This document shows, piece by piece, positions 35,885-43,872 of a stretch of DNA of 64,000 nt (position 1 is the stretch's first letter; each line of letters opens with the position of its first letter). The stretch is from assembly GCF_013778325.1 (NCBI RefSeq), contig NZ_JACEIB010000007.1, forward strand, positions 124,001 to 188,000, read 5' to 3'. The stretch is from Sphingomonas chungangi (GTDB lineage: Bacteria; Pseudomonadota; Alphaproteobacteria; Sphingomonadales; Sphingomonadaceae). The notes under the pieces were generated by a model. That model saw only the letters and a list, made by a program, of their open reading frames with translations. It had not been told where the DNA came from and did not search any database. The position numbers and the translations under genes are program-made.

Positions 35885-36734
35885 TCCGATCCTCCGCCGG
35901 AAGCTGGAAGCCGGCGAGTTCGTCGCGGCGCCCGGCATCCACGACATGATCGCGGCCGTCGTCGCCAACAAGGTCGGCTTCGACATCGTCTACGGCACCG
36001 GCTACTGGCTGACCGCCTCCGCGCTGGGCCTGCCGGATGCCGGCATCGCCACCTACACCCAGATGCTCGATCGCATGGCGACGCTGGTGCGCACATCCGA
36101 TGCCGCCGTGATCGCCGATGCCGATACCGGCTACGGTGGCCTGCTCAACGTCCACCATACCGTGCGCGGCTATCAGGAGGCCGGCGTCACCGCCGTCCAG
36201 ATCGAGGATCAGGAATTTCCCAAGAAGTGCGGCCATACGCCCTTCAAGCGGCTGGTGCCGATGGAGGATATGGTCGAGAAGGTGCGCGTCGCCTGCAAGG
36301 CGCGGAGTGACGACAATCTGCTGATCGTGGCGCGCACCGACGCACGGCAGAGCGAAGGGTTCGAAGGCGCGATCGCCCGCGCCAAGGCCTATGGCGAGGC
36401 TGGCGCGGACATCCTGTTCGTCGAGGCGTTGACCAGCGAGGACGAGATGCGCCGCGCCTGCGATCTGCTCGATCGCCCGATGCTCGCCAACATGGCCAAT
36501 GGTGGCCTGACGCCGATGCGAACCGCCGCCGAGTTGCAGGCGATGGGGTATGCGATGGCGATCTTCCCGTCGCTGACGGCGTTGGTCGCCGCGCGATCGA
36601 TCGAGACGGCGCTGCGCCGGCTGAAGGCGGATGGCTGCGGTGACCCCGCCGACATGCTGTTCGATTTCAAGGAATTCTGCTCGCTGATCGGGTTCGAGGA
36701 TGTGTGGGCCTTCGAAAAGGAGTGGGCACGGTAG
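35877..36734 (+). CDS. Isocitrate lyase/PEP mutase family lyase
   Basis: A 285-residue TIM-barrel enzyme. DADTGYGG (81-88) binds Mg2+ and KKCGH (116-120) holds the catalytic Cys of the lyase branch, as in methylisocitrate lyase and 2,3-dimethylmalate lyase. It cleaves a 2-hydroxyacid to pyruvate or glyoxylate plus a smaller acid, or an oxaloacetate-like compound. AGGAGA sits 10-15 bases before ATG 35877. Coupling to LeuC/LeuD suggests isomerisation of a branched malate followed by C-C cleavage, as in the dimethylmalate steps of anaerobic nicotinate breakdown; this is inference. Confidence 0.88.
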   Translation: MADPILRRKLEAGEFVAAPGIHDMIAAVVANKVGFDIVYGTGYWLTASALGLPDAGIATYTQMLDRMATLVRTSDAAVIADADTGYGGLLNVHHTVRGYQEAGVTAVQIEDQEFPKKCGHTPFKRLVPMEDMVEKVRVACKARSDDNLLIVARTDARQSEGFEGAIARAKAYGEAGADILFVEALTSEDEMRRACDLLDRPMLANMANGGLTPMRTAAELQAMGYAMAIFPSLTALVAARSIETALRRLKADGCGDPADMLFDFKEFCSLIGFEDVWAFEKEWAR

Positions 36735-36786
36735 CTTGCACGCCCGCAGCGGCGGGATAAGGTAGCGCCATCCGTTGGAGTTCAGC

Positions 36787-38421
36787 ATGGCCGCATCCGT
36801 TCGCCGCCGGTTCGTGAAGGTCGGTGCGCGCAACGTGCATTACCGGATGACCGGCACCGGGCCCGCGGCCTTGTTCATCCATTCCTCACCGGCCAATTCG
36901 TCCTTCGTCCTGCCCGAAATGGCCGCGATGGCGGACCGCTTCACCTGCATCGCCTTCGACACGCCCGGTTTCGGACTTTCCGATCCGTTGCCGGGCGACA
37001 GACTGGAGGTCGCCGACCTGGCCGATGCCATAGCGGAAGCGATGCAGGCACTGGCCATGCCGCCATGCCCCGTGTTCGGCACGCATACGGGCGCGGCGAT
37101 CGCGCTGGAACTGGCGGTGCGGCACCCCGCGCTCGTGACCGGACTGGTGCTCGATGCCGTCCCGATCTTCACCGAGGCGGAGACGGCCGCGCTGTTCGAG
37201 GACTATCTGATCGCGCTCGATCCCGATCCGCTCGGCGGCCATTTCAGCCGCTACTGGACGCGCTTTCGCGATCAGTCGATCTGGTTTCCGTGGAGCCAGC
37301 CGTCGCCGGCGCATCTCAATCCCTACGATCTCGCGGCACCCGAGCGGACTGATCACTGGGTGTCGATGTTCTACGAATGCGGTCGATCCTACGCGCCGGC
37401 CTATCGTGCCGCGCTCGACTACGGCCCCCGCGCCATTGCCGCCGTGCAGGCGTTGGAAGTGCCGGCCTTGTTCACGGCGATCGCATCCGACATGCTGTTT
37501 CCGCATCTCGATCGCTTGCCGCCGCTCCGTCAGGGGCAGAGCGTGGTGCGGCTGGATGCCTCGCTGGCGGCCAAGCACGCACTGCTGCGTGAGGCGTTCG
37601 CAGGCTATGCGGCCTCGACCTGGCCGGACATCGTGAGGGGCGGACCGCCCGACAGGCAGTTCGTCGATGTCGCCGGCGGCCAGATCTTCGCGCGGCTGAG
37701 CGGGGACGGGCCCGGCACGCCGCTCGTCATAGTGCCCGACCTGCCGGGGCCGCAGGTGCCCCGTATCGAGGGCATCGAAGCTCGTCCGGTGGTGACCCTC
37801 GATCCGCCGGGCAGCGGCGAGTCCTGCTGGATCGACGGGGGGCTGGAGGACATCGCCCTGCTTCTGTGGCAGGCGATCGGGAGTCTTGGATACGATCGCG
37901 TGATCCTGCACGGCACCGGCTTCGGCGCGGTGATCGCTGCCGCAATGGCTGGGCAGCGGCCGGATCGAACCGAAACGCTGATCCTCTGCGGCCCGCCATG
38001 GCATGACGAGAACGAACGCCGTGCTTTTGCCGACCGGATCGCGCCGCCGATCGAAATAGAGGCGGACGGCTCCCATTGGTATCGCGCCTGGCTGATGCTG
38101 CGCGATTCGCTGGTCTGGTTTCCATGGTACGATCGCCGGCAGACCGCGCAGCGCCGCGTCCCGGCCGATTTCGACGCTTGGCGCCTGCACGAGCGCACGG
38201 TGCGCGTGATGAAGCAGCGACAGGACTATGCGCGGCCGATCATGGCGGCCCTTTCCGTGCCGCTCGGCGCGTTGCTGGATCGGGTCACATCCCCGATCTT
38301 CGCCTATGGGGATGACGAGGTACCCTTTTCCACCGCCTCCGATCAGCAATGGCGCGAATGGCGGCAAGCGATCCGTTGGATCGAAACCGGCGGGCTGAAC
38401 GCCGTCCTCAATCGTCCCTAG
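36787..38421 (+). CDS. Two-domain alpha/beta hydrolase-fold protein, both nucleophiles substituted
   Basis: A 544-residue paralogue of the protein at 25995-27587. Domain 1 has AFDTPGFGLSDPLPG and the elbow GTHTG, with Thr101 in place of Ser; domain 2 has the elbow GTGFG, with Gly378 in place of Ser. Shared blocks are LGGHFSRYWTRFRDQ, SHWYRAWLMLRD and WFPWYDRR. No catalytic GH motif is seen in either half. ATG at 36787 follows GGAG at a good distance; the ATG at 36775 does not. It follows the lyase gene by 52 bp. A non-hydrolytic or binding role is plausible. Confidence 0.82.
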   Translation: MAASVRRRFVKVGARNVHYRMTGTGPAALFIHSSPANSSFVLPEMAAMADRFTCIAFDTPGFGLSDPLPGDRLEVADLADAIAEAMQALAMPPCPVFGTHTGAAIALELAVRHPALVTGLVLDAVPIFTEAETAALFEDYLIALDPDPLGGHFSRYWTRFRDQSIWFPWSQPSPAHLNPYDLAAPERTDHWVSMFYECGRSYAPAYRAALDYGPRAIAAVQALEVPALFTAIASDMLFPHLDRLPPLRQGQSVVRLDASLAAKHALLREAFAGYAASTWPDIVRGGPPDRQFVDVAGGQIFARLSGDGPGTPLVIVPDLPGPQVPRIEGIEARPVVTLDPPGSGESCWIDGGLEDIALLLWQAIGSLGYDRVILHGTGFGAVIAAAMAGQRPDRTETLILCGPPWHDENERRAFADRIAPPIEIEADGSHWYRAWLMLRDSLVWFPWYDRRQTAQRRVPADFDAWRLHERTVRVMKQRQDYARPIMAALSVPLGALLDRVTSPIFAYGDDEVPFSTASDQQWREWRQAIRWIETGGLNAVLNRP

Positions 38422-39187
38422 CTGCCGTTTCCACAAAGGCGTCCGCCTCGATACTGGCGGCCATGGCGCGGAGTTTCGGCACGAAATCCTCGACGATCCG
38501 TGCATATGATATGGCGCTGGCGATGAACATCATCAGCAGCACCGCCTTGATCTTGCCATCCGCGAAGATCGGCACGCTGACGCTGCGTTCGCGTCCGTCG
38601 TCGATCCCGAAGCTGTAGCCACGCCGGCGGACCTCGTCGAGCAGGTAGGCCATGCGCGTCTCGTCGCGCGCCACCGCCTGCCCCGGGTCGTCGGAGCGGC
38701 GCAGCAAGGCGAGCATCTCACTGCGCTGCACGTCGTCGAGGAAGGCTAGGAAGACCTGCCCGCTGCTCGATCGCGCCATCGCGATCTCGCTGCCGATATG
38801 GCGGCGGTGGATGTTCATCGACGTCGCGGGATCGGTGGTGACGCGCAGGCTCATCCGCTCGCCGAGCGGCGTCGCGATGCCCAGCGGCCAGCCGATGCGG
38901 CGTGTCGTCTCGAACAGCAGCGGCGTCGCGACATGCGCGATCCAGCTTTCATCGGAATAGCCGTGCGACAGGGCCCGTACCCGGCTGGTGAGAAAGAAGC
39001 GTTTGGTGACGGGATCGCGTTCGACGAACATTTCCGATTCCAGCGTCCGTAGCACCCGCTCGGCCGTCGTCCGCGGCAACTCCAGCCGGCGTCCGAGTTC
39101 CGAGATGGTGACGGAGCCCAGATCGTTGATGAGCAGGACGGCCCGCAGGCCACGCTTGAGAGATTTCAGTTCGTCTTCGGGTTGCAT
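38408..39187 (-). CDS. IclR family transcriptional regulator
   Basis: A 259-residue regulator. The winged helix has VTISELGRRLELPRTTAERV (about residues 24-43) and the effector domain ATPLLFETTRRIGWPLGIAT and SSSGQVFLAF. It is a close paralogue of the IclR at 22423. It converges on the two-domain hydrolase gene (14-bp overlap) and diverges from the alcohol dehydrogenase operon; palindromes in the 150-bp gap are candidate sites. Confidence 0.92.
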   Translation of the reverse strand: MQPEDELKSLKRGLRAVLLINDLGSVTISELGRRLELPRTTAERVLRTLESEMFVERDPVTKRFFLTSRVRALSHGYSDESWIAHVATPLLFETTRRIGWPLGIATPLGERMSLRVTTDPATSMNIHRRHIGSEIAMARSSSGQVFLAFLDDVQRSEMLALLRRSDDPGQAVARDETRMAYLLDEVRRRGYSFGIDDGRERSVSVPIFADGKIKAVLLMMFIASAISYARIVEDFVPKLRAMAASIEADAFVETAARDD

Positions 39188-39239
39188 GATCAGCCATTAT
39201 CGAATCGCGACGGTGATTAGGTCGCCGATCGGCATAGCG

Positions 39240-39300
39240 CCATCGCCGTCCACCGCCATGCGGGCGATGGTGATTGTTCTGGTGGCGGATATTGTCCGCC
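39240..39300. promoter_or_regulatory. Two inverted repeats in the IclR/ADH divergent promoter
   Basis: CCATCGCC (39240-39247) pairs with GGCGATGG (39263-39270). GGCGGA (39284-39289) pairs with TCCGCC (39295-39300) around TATTG. The second lies 38 bp upstream of the dehydrogenase start and is the better operator candidate for the IclR protein encoded on the other strand. Confidence 0.45.
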
Positions 39301-39337
39301 CCGCCCAGGGAAGCGGCCGTTCGGGAGTTGAGACATC

Positions 39338-40468
39338 GTGAAGATCACCGCCGCCATCCTCGATCGTATCGGCCATGCCGCGCCCTTTGCCGAGGCGCGC
39401 CCGCTCCGCCTGGCGGAGATCGATCTGGCAGCGCCCGGCCCCGGCGAATTGCTGGTGCGGATCGAGGCGGCGGGGCTGTGCCATTCCGATCTCTCGGTGA
39501 TCAACGGCGATCGCCCGCGCCCGATGCCGATGGCGATCGGGCACGAGGCGGCGGCGACGGTGGTTGCGACGGGCGACAGCCGATCCGATCTGGCCGTCGG
39601 GGATCGCGTGGTGCTCTCTTTCCTGCCGGCCTGCGGGCAATGCCCGGCATGCGCGGCGGGCGAGGGCTATATGTGCGCGGCGGGCGCGCAAGCGAACGGC
39701 GAGGGCCGGTTGCTCGGCGGCGAGCGCCGGCTGTGCGAGCATGGCAACGACGTCCATCATCACCTCGGCGTCTCGGCTTTTGCCACCCATGCGGTGATAG
39801 ACCGGCGTTCGGCGGTGAAGATCCCGTCCGATATCCCCGTCGAGGTCGCCGCGCTGTTCGGCTGCGCGGTTCTGACCGGCGTCGGTTCGGTGCTCAACAC
39901 GGCTTCGCTCCGGGCAGGCGAGAGCGTGGCGATCTACGGCCTCGGCGGTGTCGGTCTAGCGGCTTTGCTGGGTGCGCTTGCGGGTGGCGGTCAACCGGTC
40001 GTCGCGATCGATCCCATGCCCGAGAAGCGCGCGCTCGCGATCGAACTGGGTGCCGCGGCTGCCTTCGATCCGGGCGAGGCGGATGCCGGGGTGATCGCCA
40101 CGCTCGGCGGCAGGCCTGATCTCGTGGTCGAGACCGTCGGCAAGGCGGCGGTGCTGGCCTCGGCCTACGCACTCGCGCGGCGCGGCGGGCGGATCGTGAC
40201 CGTCGGGTTGCCCAATCCGGCCGAGCAACTCAGCATTCCAGCGGTATCGCTGGTGGCCGACGGCAAGACCCTGATGGGAAGCTACATGGGTTCGTCCATC
40301 CCGTCGCGCGACATTCCCCGCTATATCGGCCTGTGGCGCGCCGGGCGGTTGCCGGTCGAACGGCTGCTGACCTCGGTCAGCCCGCTCGGTGCCATCAACG
40401 GCCTGCTCGACGAGCTCTCGTCGGGCCGCGCCATCCGCCAGATCGTGCTCCCGCACGCCACCGCCTGA
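39338..40468 (+). CDS. Zinc-dependent alcohol dehydrogenase
   Basis: A 376-residue MDR dehydrogenase. Catalytic zinc ligands are C48 (GLCHSD) and H69-E70 (GHEA); the structural zinc site has four Cys between 99 and 113 (CGQCPAC...C). The nucleotide site is YGLGGVGLAA, followed by DPMPEKR, suggesting NAD+. It oxidises an alcohol or aldehyde-adduct substrate. It begins an operon reaching 44691, with acyl-CoA dehydrogenase 13 bp after it, controlled probably by the divergent IclR. Confidence 0.92.
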   Translation: MKITAAILDRIGHAAPFAEARPLRLAEIDLAAPGPGELLVRIEAAGLCHSDLSVINGDRPRPMPMAIGHEAAATVVATGDSRSDLAVGDRVVLSFLPACGQCPACAAGEGYMCAAGAQANGEGRLLGGERRLCEHGNDVHHHLGVSAFATHAVIDRRSAVKIPSDIPVEVAALFGCAVLTGVGSVLNTASLRAGESVAIYGLGGVGLAALLGALAGGGQPVVAIDPMPEKRALAIELGAAAAFDPGEADAGVIATLGGRPDLVVETVGKAAVLASAYALARRGGRIVTVGLPNPAEQLSIPAVSLVADGKTLMGSYMGSSIPSRDIPRYIGLWRAGRLPVERLLTSVSPLGAINGLLDELSSGRAIRQIVLPHATA

Positions 40469-40481
40469 GAAGAAGGCCAGC

Positions 40482-41642
40482 ATGACCTCCGAAACCGAGA
40501 GCTTCCCAGAAATCCGCGAGGCTGTGCGCCGGCTCTGCGCCGATTTCCCGGGCGAATATTGGCAGAAGCTCGATCGCGAGCGTGCCTATCCGACCGCGTT
40601 CGTCACGGCACTCACCGAGGCGGGGTTCCTCTCGGTGCTGATCCCGGAGGAATATGGCGGTTCGGGCCTCGGACTTCAGGCGGCGACGGCGGTGCTGGAG
40701 GAAATCCATCGTTCGGGTTGCAACGGCGGCGCCTGCCACGCCCAGATGTACACGATGGGCACGGTGCTGAAGCACGGTTCGGACGCCCAAAAGCAGATGT
40801 ACCTGCCGAAGGTCGCGTCGGGCGAGTTGCGCCTGCAGGCTTTCGGCGTCACCGAGCCCACGGCGGGGACCGACACGACGCGCATCCGCACGTTCGCGAA
40901 GCGGACCGGCGACAAATATGTCGTCAACGGCCAGAAGATCTGGATCAGCCGCGCCGAACATTCGGATCTGATGGTCCTGCTCGTTCGCACCACCCCGCGC
41001 GAGGAATGCGCCAAGCCTTCCGACGGGATCAGCGTGCTGCTGGTCGACATGCGGCAGGCTTTGGGCAACGGCCTCACCATCCGGCCGATCCGCACCATGC
41101 TCAACCACGCCACGACCGAGCTGTTCTTCGACGATCTCGAAGTGCCGGCAGCGAATCTGATCGGGGAGGAGGGCAGGGGCTTCCGCTACATTCTCTCCGG
41201 CATGAATGCGGAGCGCATTCTGATCGCGAGCGAGTGTATCGGCGACGGCCGCTTCTTCATCGATCGCGCATCGGCCTATGCGAAGGACCGCAATGTCTTC
41301 GGCCGGGCGATCGGCGAGAATCAGGGCATCCAGTTCCCGATCGCGCGCGCTTACGTGCAACTCTCGGCGGCGTCCGGCATGGTCGATGCCGCGGCGCGGA
41401 TGTTCGACGAGGGCCGGGATTGCGGCACGGAAGCCAACATGGCCAAGATGCTGGCATCCGAAGCGAGCTGGTACGCCGCCGACATGTGCGTGCAGACCCA
41501 TGGCGGCTTCGGCTTCGCCGAGGAATATGACGTCGAGCGCAAGTTTCGCGAAACGCGGCTCTACCAGGTCGCGCCGATCTCGACCAACCTGATCCTCAGC
41601 CACGTCGCGACGCACGCGCTCGGCCTGCCCAAGAGCTTCTGA
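40482..41642 (+). CDS. Acyl-CoA dehydrogenase
   Basis: A 386-residue flavoprotein. The N-terminal LIPEEYGGSGLGL, LQAFGVTEPTAGTDTT and KIWISRAEHSD, and the C-terminal MCVQTHGGFGFAEEYDVERK are typical. The common YEGT catalytic Glu is replaced by YQVAPIST (361-368). A Glu at 244 (SGMNAERIL) lies where isovaleryl-CoA dehydrogenase carries its base, so that may be used instead. Electrons would go to ETF. It oxidises an acyl-CoA, perhaps a branched or dicarboxylic one. ATG at 40482 follows AGAAGG. Confidence 0.9.
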   Translation: MTSETESFPEIREAVRRLCADFPGEYWQKLDRERAYPTAFVTALTEAGFLSVLIPEEYGGSGLGLQAATAVLEEIHRSGCNGGACHAQMYTMGTVLKHGSDAQKQMYLPKVASGELRLQAFGVTEPTAGTDTTRIRTFAKRTGDKYVVNGQKIWISRAEHSDLMVLLVRTTPREECAKPSDGISVLLVDMRQALGNGLTIRPIRTMLNHATTELFFDDLEVPAANLIGEEGRGFRYILSGMNAERILIASECIGDGRFFIDRASAYAKDRNVFGRAIGENQGIQFPIARAYVQLSAASGMVDAAARMFDEGRDCGTEANMAKMLASEASWYAADMCVQTHGGFGFAEEYDVERKFRETRLYQVAPISTNLILSHVATHALGLPKSF

Positions 41643-42766
41643 TGCGGGGCGCGCTCGACGGATTGCTGGTCGTCTCGCTGGAGCAGGCGGTGGCGGCGCC
41701 GTTCTGTACGATGCGGCTCGCCGACGCTGGCGCGCGGGTGATCAAGATCGAGCGGGCCGAAGGCGACTTCGCGCGCGGCTATGATCATGTCGCCCACGGC
41801 GAGAGCAGCTATTTCGTCTGGCTGAATCGCGGCAAGGAATCGCTCGTCGCGGACATGAAGGATGCGGGCGACGCGGCACTCGTCCGGCGCATCGTCGCAC
41901 AAGCCGACGTGTTCGTGCAGAATCTCGCGCCGGGTGCGGCGCAGCGGCTGGGCTTCGGGTCGGCGGACTTGCGTGCCGCTCACCCGCGCCTGGTGACCTG
42001 CGACATATCGGGATATGGCGAGGCCGGTCCCTATCGCGACATGAAGGCCTACGACCTGCTCATTCAGTGCGAAGCGGGGCTCGCGGAGATCACCGGTACG
42101 CCGGACGCTCCGGGCCGCGTCGGGGTGTCGGCGGCGGATATCTGCTGCGGGATGAACGCGCATGCGGGCGTTCTGGAGGCGCTGCTCGCGCGGGAGGTGA
42201 CGGGGAGGGGCAGCGGCATCGCCGTCTCGCTCTTCGACGGGCTGGCCGACTGGATGACGGTGCCCTTGCTCCATCAGGATTACGGCGGACGGGCGCCCAA
42301 GCGGGTCGGCATCAATCATGCCTCGATCGCGCCTTACGGTGCCTATGCGACGGGCGACGGGCGCCAGACGGTGCTGGCCGTGCAGAATGAGCGCGAGTGG
42401 GCCGCCTTCTGCGCGCATGTGCTGCAGCAGCCCGGGCTGGCGCACGACCCCCGCTTCGCGAGCAATGCCCAGCGTTGCGCCCATCGCGAGGCGTTGCAGG
42501 TGGCGATCGAGGGCGTGCTGGCCGATCTGGACAGCGAAAACCTCGCCCGGCGCCTGAATGCGGCGAAGATCGCCTTCGGCCGGCTCAACGACGTCGCAGG
42601 CCTGTCGCGCCACCCGCAGCTCCGCCGGATCGAGGTGGCGACCCCGGGCGGCCCCGTCGCCATGCCCGCTTCGCCCATCCAGGTGGAAGACGGGCGCCCG
42701 ACGCCGCCGCGGCCCGTTCCCGCCACGGGCGCGCATGACGCGGCGATAAGGAAGGAATTCGCATGA
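41642..42766 (+). CDS. Class III CoA-transferase (CaiB/BaiF)
   Basis: A 374-residue transferase. SLEQAVAAPFCTMRLADAGA at the N-terminus, LNRGKESLVADM and the catalytic Asp138 in MKAYDLLIQCEAG match formyl-CoA and succinyl-CoA:acid transferases. It moves CoA onto an organic acid. It overlaps the acyl-CoA dehydrogenase stop by one base (TGATG) and the hydratase gene by 4 bp. With the hydratase and CitE remnant it resembles the order of itaconate/mesaconate-type modules. Confidence 0.9.
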   Translation: MRGALDGLLVVSLEQAVAAPFCTMRLADAGARVIKIERAEGDFARGYDHVAHGESSYFVWLNRGKESLVADMKDAGDAALVRRIVAQADVFVQNLAPGAAQRLGFGSADLRAAHPRLVTCDISGYGEAGPYRDMKAYDLLIQCEAGLAEITGTPDAPGRVGVSAADICCGMNAHAGVLEALLAREVTGRGSGIAVSLFDGLADWMTVPLLHQDYGGRAPKRVGINHASIAPYGAYATGDGRQTVLAVQNEREWAAFCAHVLQQPGLAHDPRFASNAQRCAHREALQVAIEGVLADLDSENLARRLNAAKIAFGRLNDVAGLSRHPQLRRIEVATPGGPVAMPASPIQVEDGRPTPPRPVPATGAHDAAIRKEFA

Positions 42767-43605
42767 TCGACGCGGCCTTCCTGCAGGGCTGGGTGGGGCG
42801 CAGCGAACTGCGTCACGATGTCGTGACGCCCGCCCCGATCGATCGGCTTGCGGCGCTGCTCGACCACGCGACGCCGCCGTGGCGGCCCGGCGTTCTACCG
42901 CCGCTCGGTCATTGGCTTTTCCACCTGCCGGACGCGCGCCAGAGCGGGATCGGGCCCGACGGGCATCCCCTGACCGGCGGGTTTCTCCCACCGGTGCGGC
43001 TCCCGCGCCGCATGTGGGCGGGCAGCCGCATTCAATTCCATCATCCGGTCGCCTATGGCGCGGAGATCGTCCGCCGCTCGACGATCGCCTCCGTCGAGGT
43101 GAAGGGCGCGCCGGGCGACGAGAAGGTTTTCGTGACCGTTAGGCACGACATCCTCGATGGCGACCGCGTCGCCATCGCCGAGGAGCAGGACATCGTCTAT
43201 CTCGGTGATGCACCCCGATCCACCCGCCCGGATCACGACGGAGCCCGGCCGGTGGCGGACGCCGTGCGATCGATCGCGATCGATCCGGTGCAGCTGTTTC
43301 GCTACTCCGCGCTGACCTTCAACGCGCATCGCATCCACTATGATCGGGACTATGCGACAGGCGTGGAGATCTATCCCGGCCTGGTCGTCCAGGGACCGTT
43401 GCTGGCGACGTTGCTGATGGATCACTTCCTGCGGGCGCATCCCGAAGCCATCGTCACGAGCTTCCGTTTCCGCGCACGCGCGCCGCTGTTCGATGGAGAG
43501 ACGTTCGATCTCTGTCAGGTCGGGGCCGATGCCGGTGCCGACCTCTTCACCTTCGTCGAAGGGCGCGGGCGGACCATGACGGCTAGCGTCATGGCCGCAT
43601 CATGA
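42763..43605 (+). CDS. MaoC-like acyl-CoA hydratase (mesaconyl/itaconyl-CoA hydratase-like)
   Basis: A 280-residue double hot-dog protein. The N-terminal FAS1-type half has GGFLPPVRLPRRMWAG and the C-terminal half carries the hydratase motif FNAHRIHYD (186-194). It hydrates an unsaturated C4-C5 dicarboxyl-CoA such as mesaconyl- or itaconyl-CoA in the known cases. ATGA overlaps link it to the CoA-transferase before and to the CitE remnant after, supporting a former transferase-hydratase-lyase route. Confidence 0.85.
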   Translation: MIDAAFLQGWVGRSELRHDVVTPAPIDRLAALLDHATPPWRPGVLPPLGHWLFHLPDARQSGIGPDGHPLTGGFLPPVRLPRRMWAGSRIQFHHPVAYGAEIVRRSTIASVEVKGAPGDEKVFVTVRHDILDGDRVAIAEEQDIVYLGDAPRSTRPDHDGARPVADAVRSIAIDPVQLFRYSALTFNAHRIHYDRDYATGVEIYPGLVVQGPLLATLLMDHFLRAHPEAIVTSFRFRARAPLFDGETFDLCQVGADAGADLFTFVEGRGRTMTASVMAAS

Positions 43606-43783
43606 TTCGCCGCTGGCGATCCCTGCTCTTCGCGCCGGCCGAGAGCGACCTTGCCGAGGCCCGCGCGCTGCTCTCCGCGTAGGACGAGGCGGTCGCGGCT
43701 GGACAATCGGTGCTCCGCTGGCACGGGGTGTGATCGATCGCCCTGTGGCGGAACGCGCCAGAAGACTTCTCGCGCGAGCATGA
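43602..43783 (+). pseudogene. Remnant of a CitE/HpcH-type lyase (citramalyl-CoA lyase-like) with a large internal deletion
   Basis: ATG at 43602 overlaps the hydratase stop. The first codons give MIRRWRSLLFAPAESDL, the usual start of CitE-family lyases (RSLLFxPA), and end in TAG at 43680. The same frame resumes directly with DEAVAAGQSVLRWHGV to a TGA at 43731, and a one-base shift there continues with IDRPVAERARRLLARA to 43783. That is the family's C-terminus (LxxxGxMIDxPxxxRA). About 200 or more middle codons are missing. The shift fits loss of one A from GTGATGATC. The gene cannot make an active lyase. Confidence 0.8.
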
Positions 43784-43832
43784 AACCGAATGGCGGGCTT
43801 TTTGACCGTCGCGCCTGCCACGACTCGGTTTC
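43782..43832. repeat. Inverted repeat after the CitE remnant
   Basis: GAAACCGA (43782-43789) is the perfect inverse of TCGGTTTC (43825-43832), with 35 bases between. It lies between the remnant and the next hydrolase gene. It may be a hairpin in the operon mRNA or part of a promoter for the last gene. Confidence 0.3.
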
Positions 43833-43860
43833 CATGCCAACTCGCACATAAAGATACGTC

Positions 43861-43869
43861 GGGGGGGGG
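43861..43869 (+). promoter_or_regulatory. Nine-G tract at the ribosome-binding position of the next gene
   Basis: Nine consecutive G residues end 3 bases before the GTG start at 43873 and replace a normal Shine-Dalgarno sequence. Homopolymers of this length can slip during replication; a change of length would alter the spacing and strength of ribosome binding without changing the protein. Confidence 0.5.
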
Positions 43870-43872
43870 TAA

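Noticed and set aside
43602-43682. A genuine 26-codon small protein
   Set aside because: The peptide matches the start of CitE-type lyases, and the sequence right after its stop matches the end of the same family, so a gene remnant explains it better.
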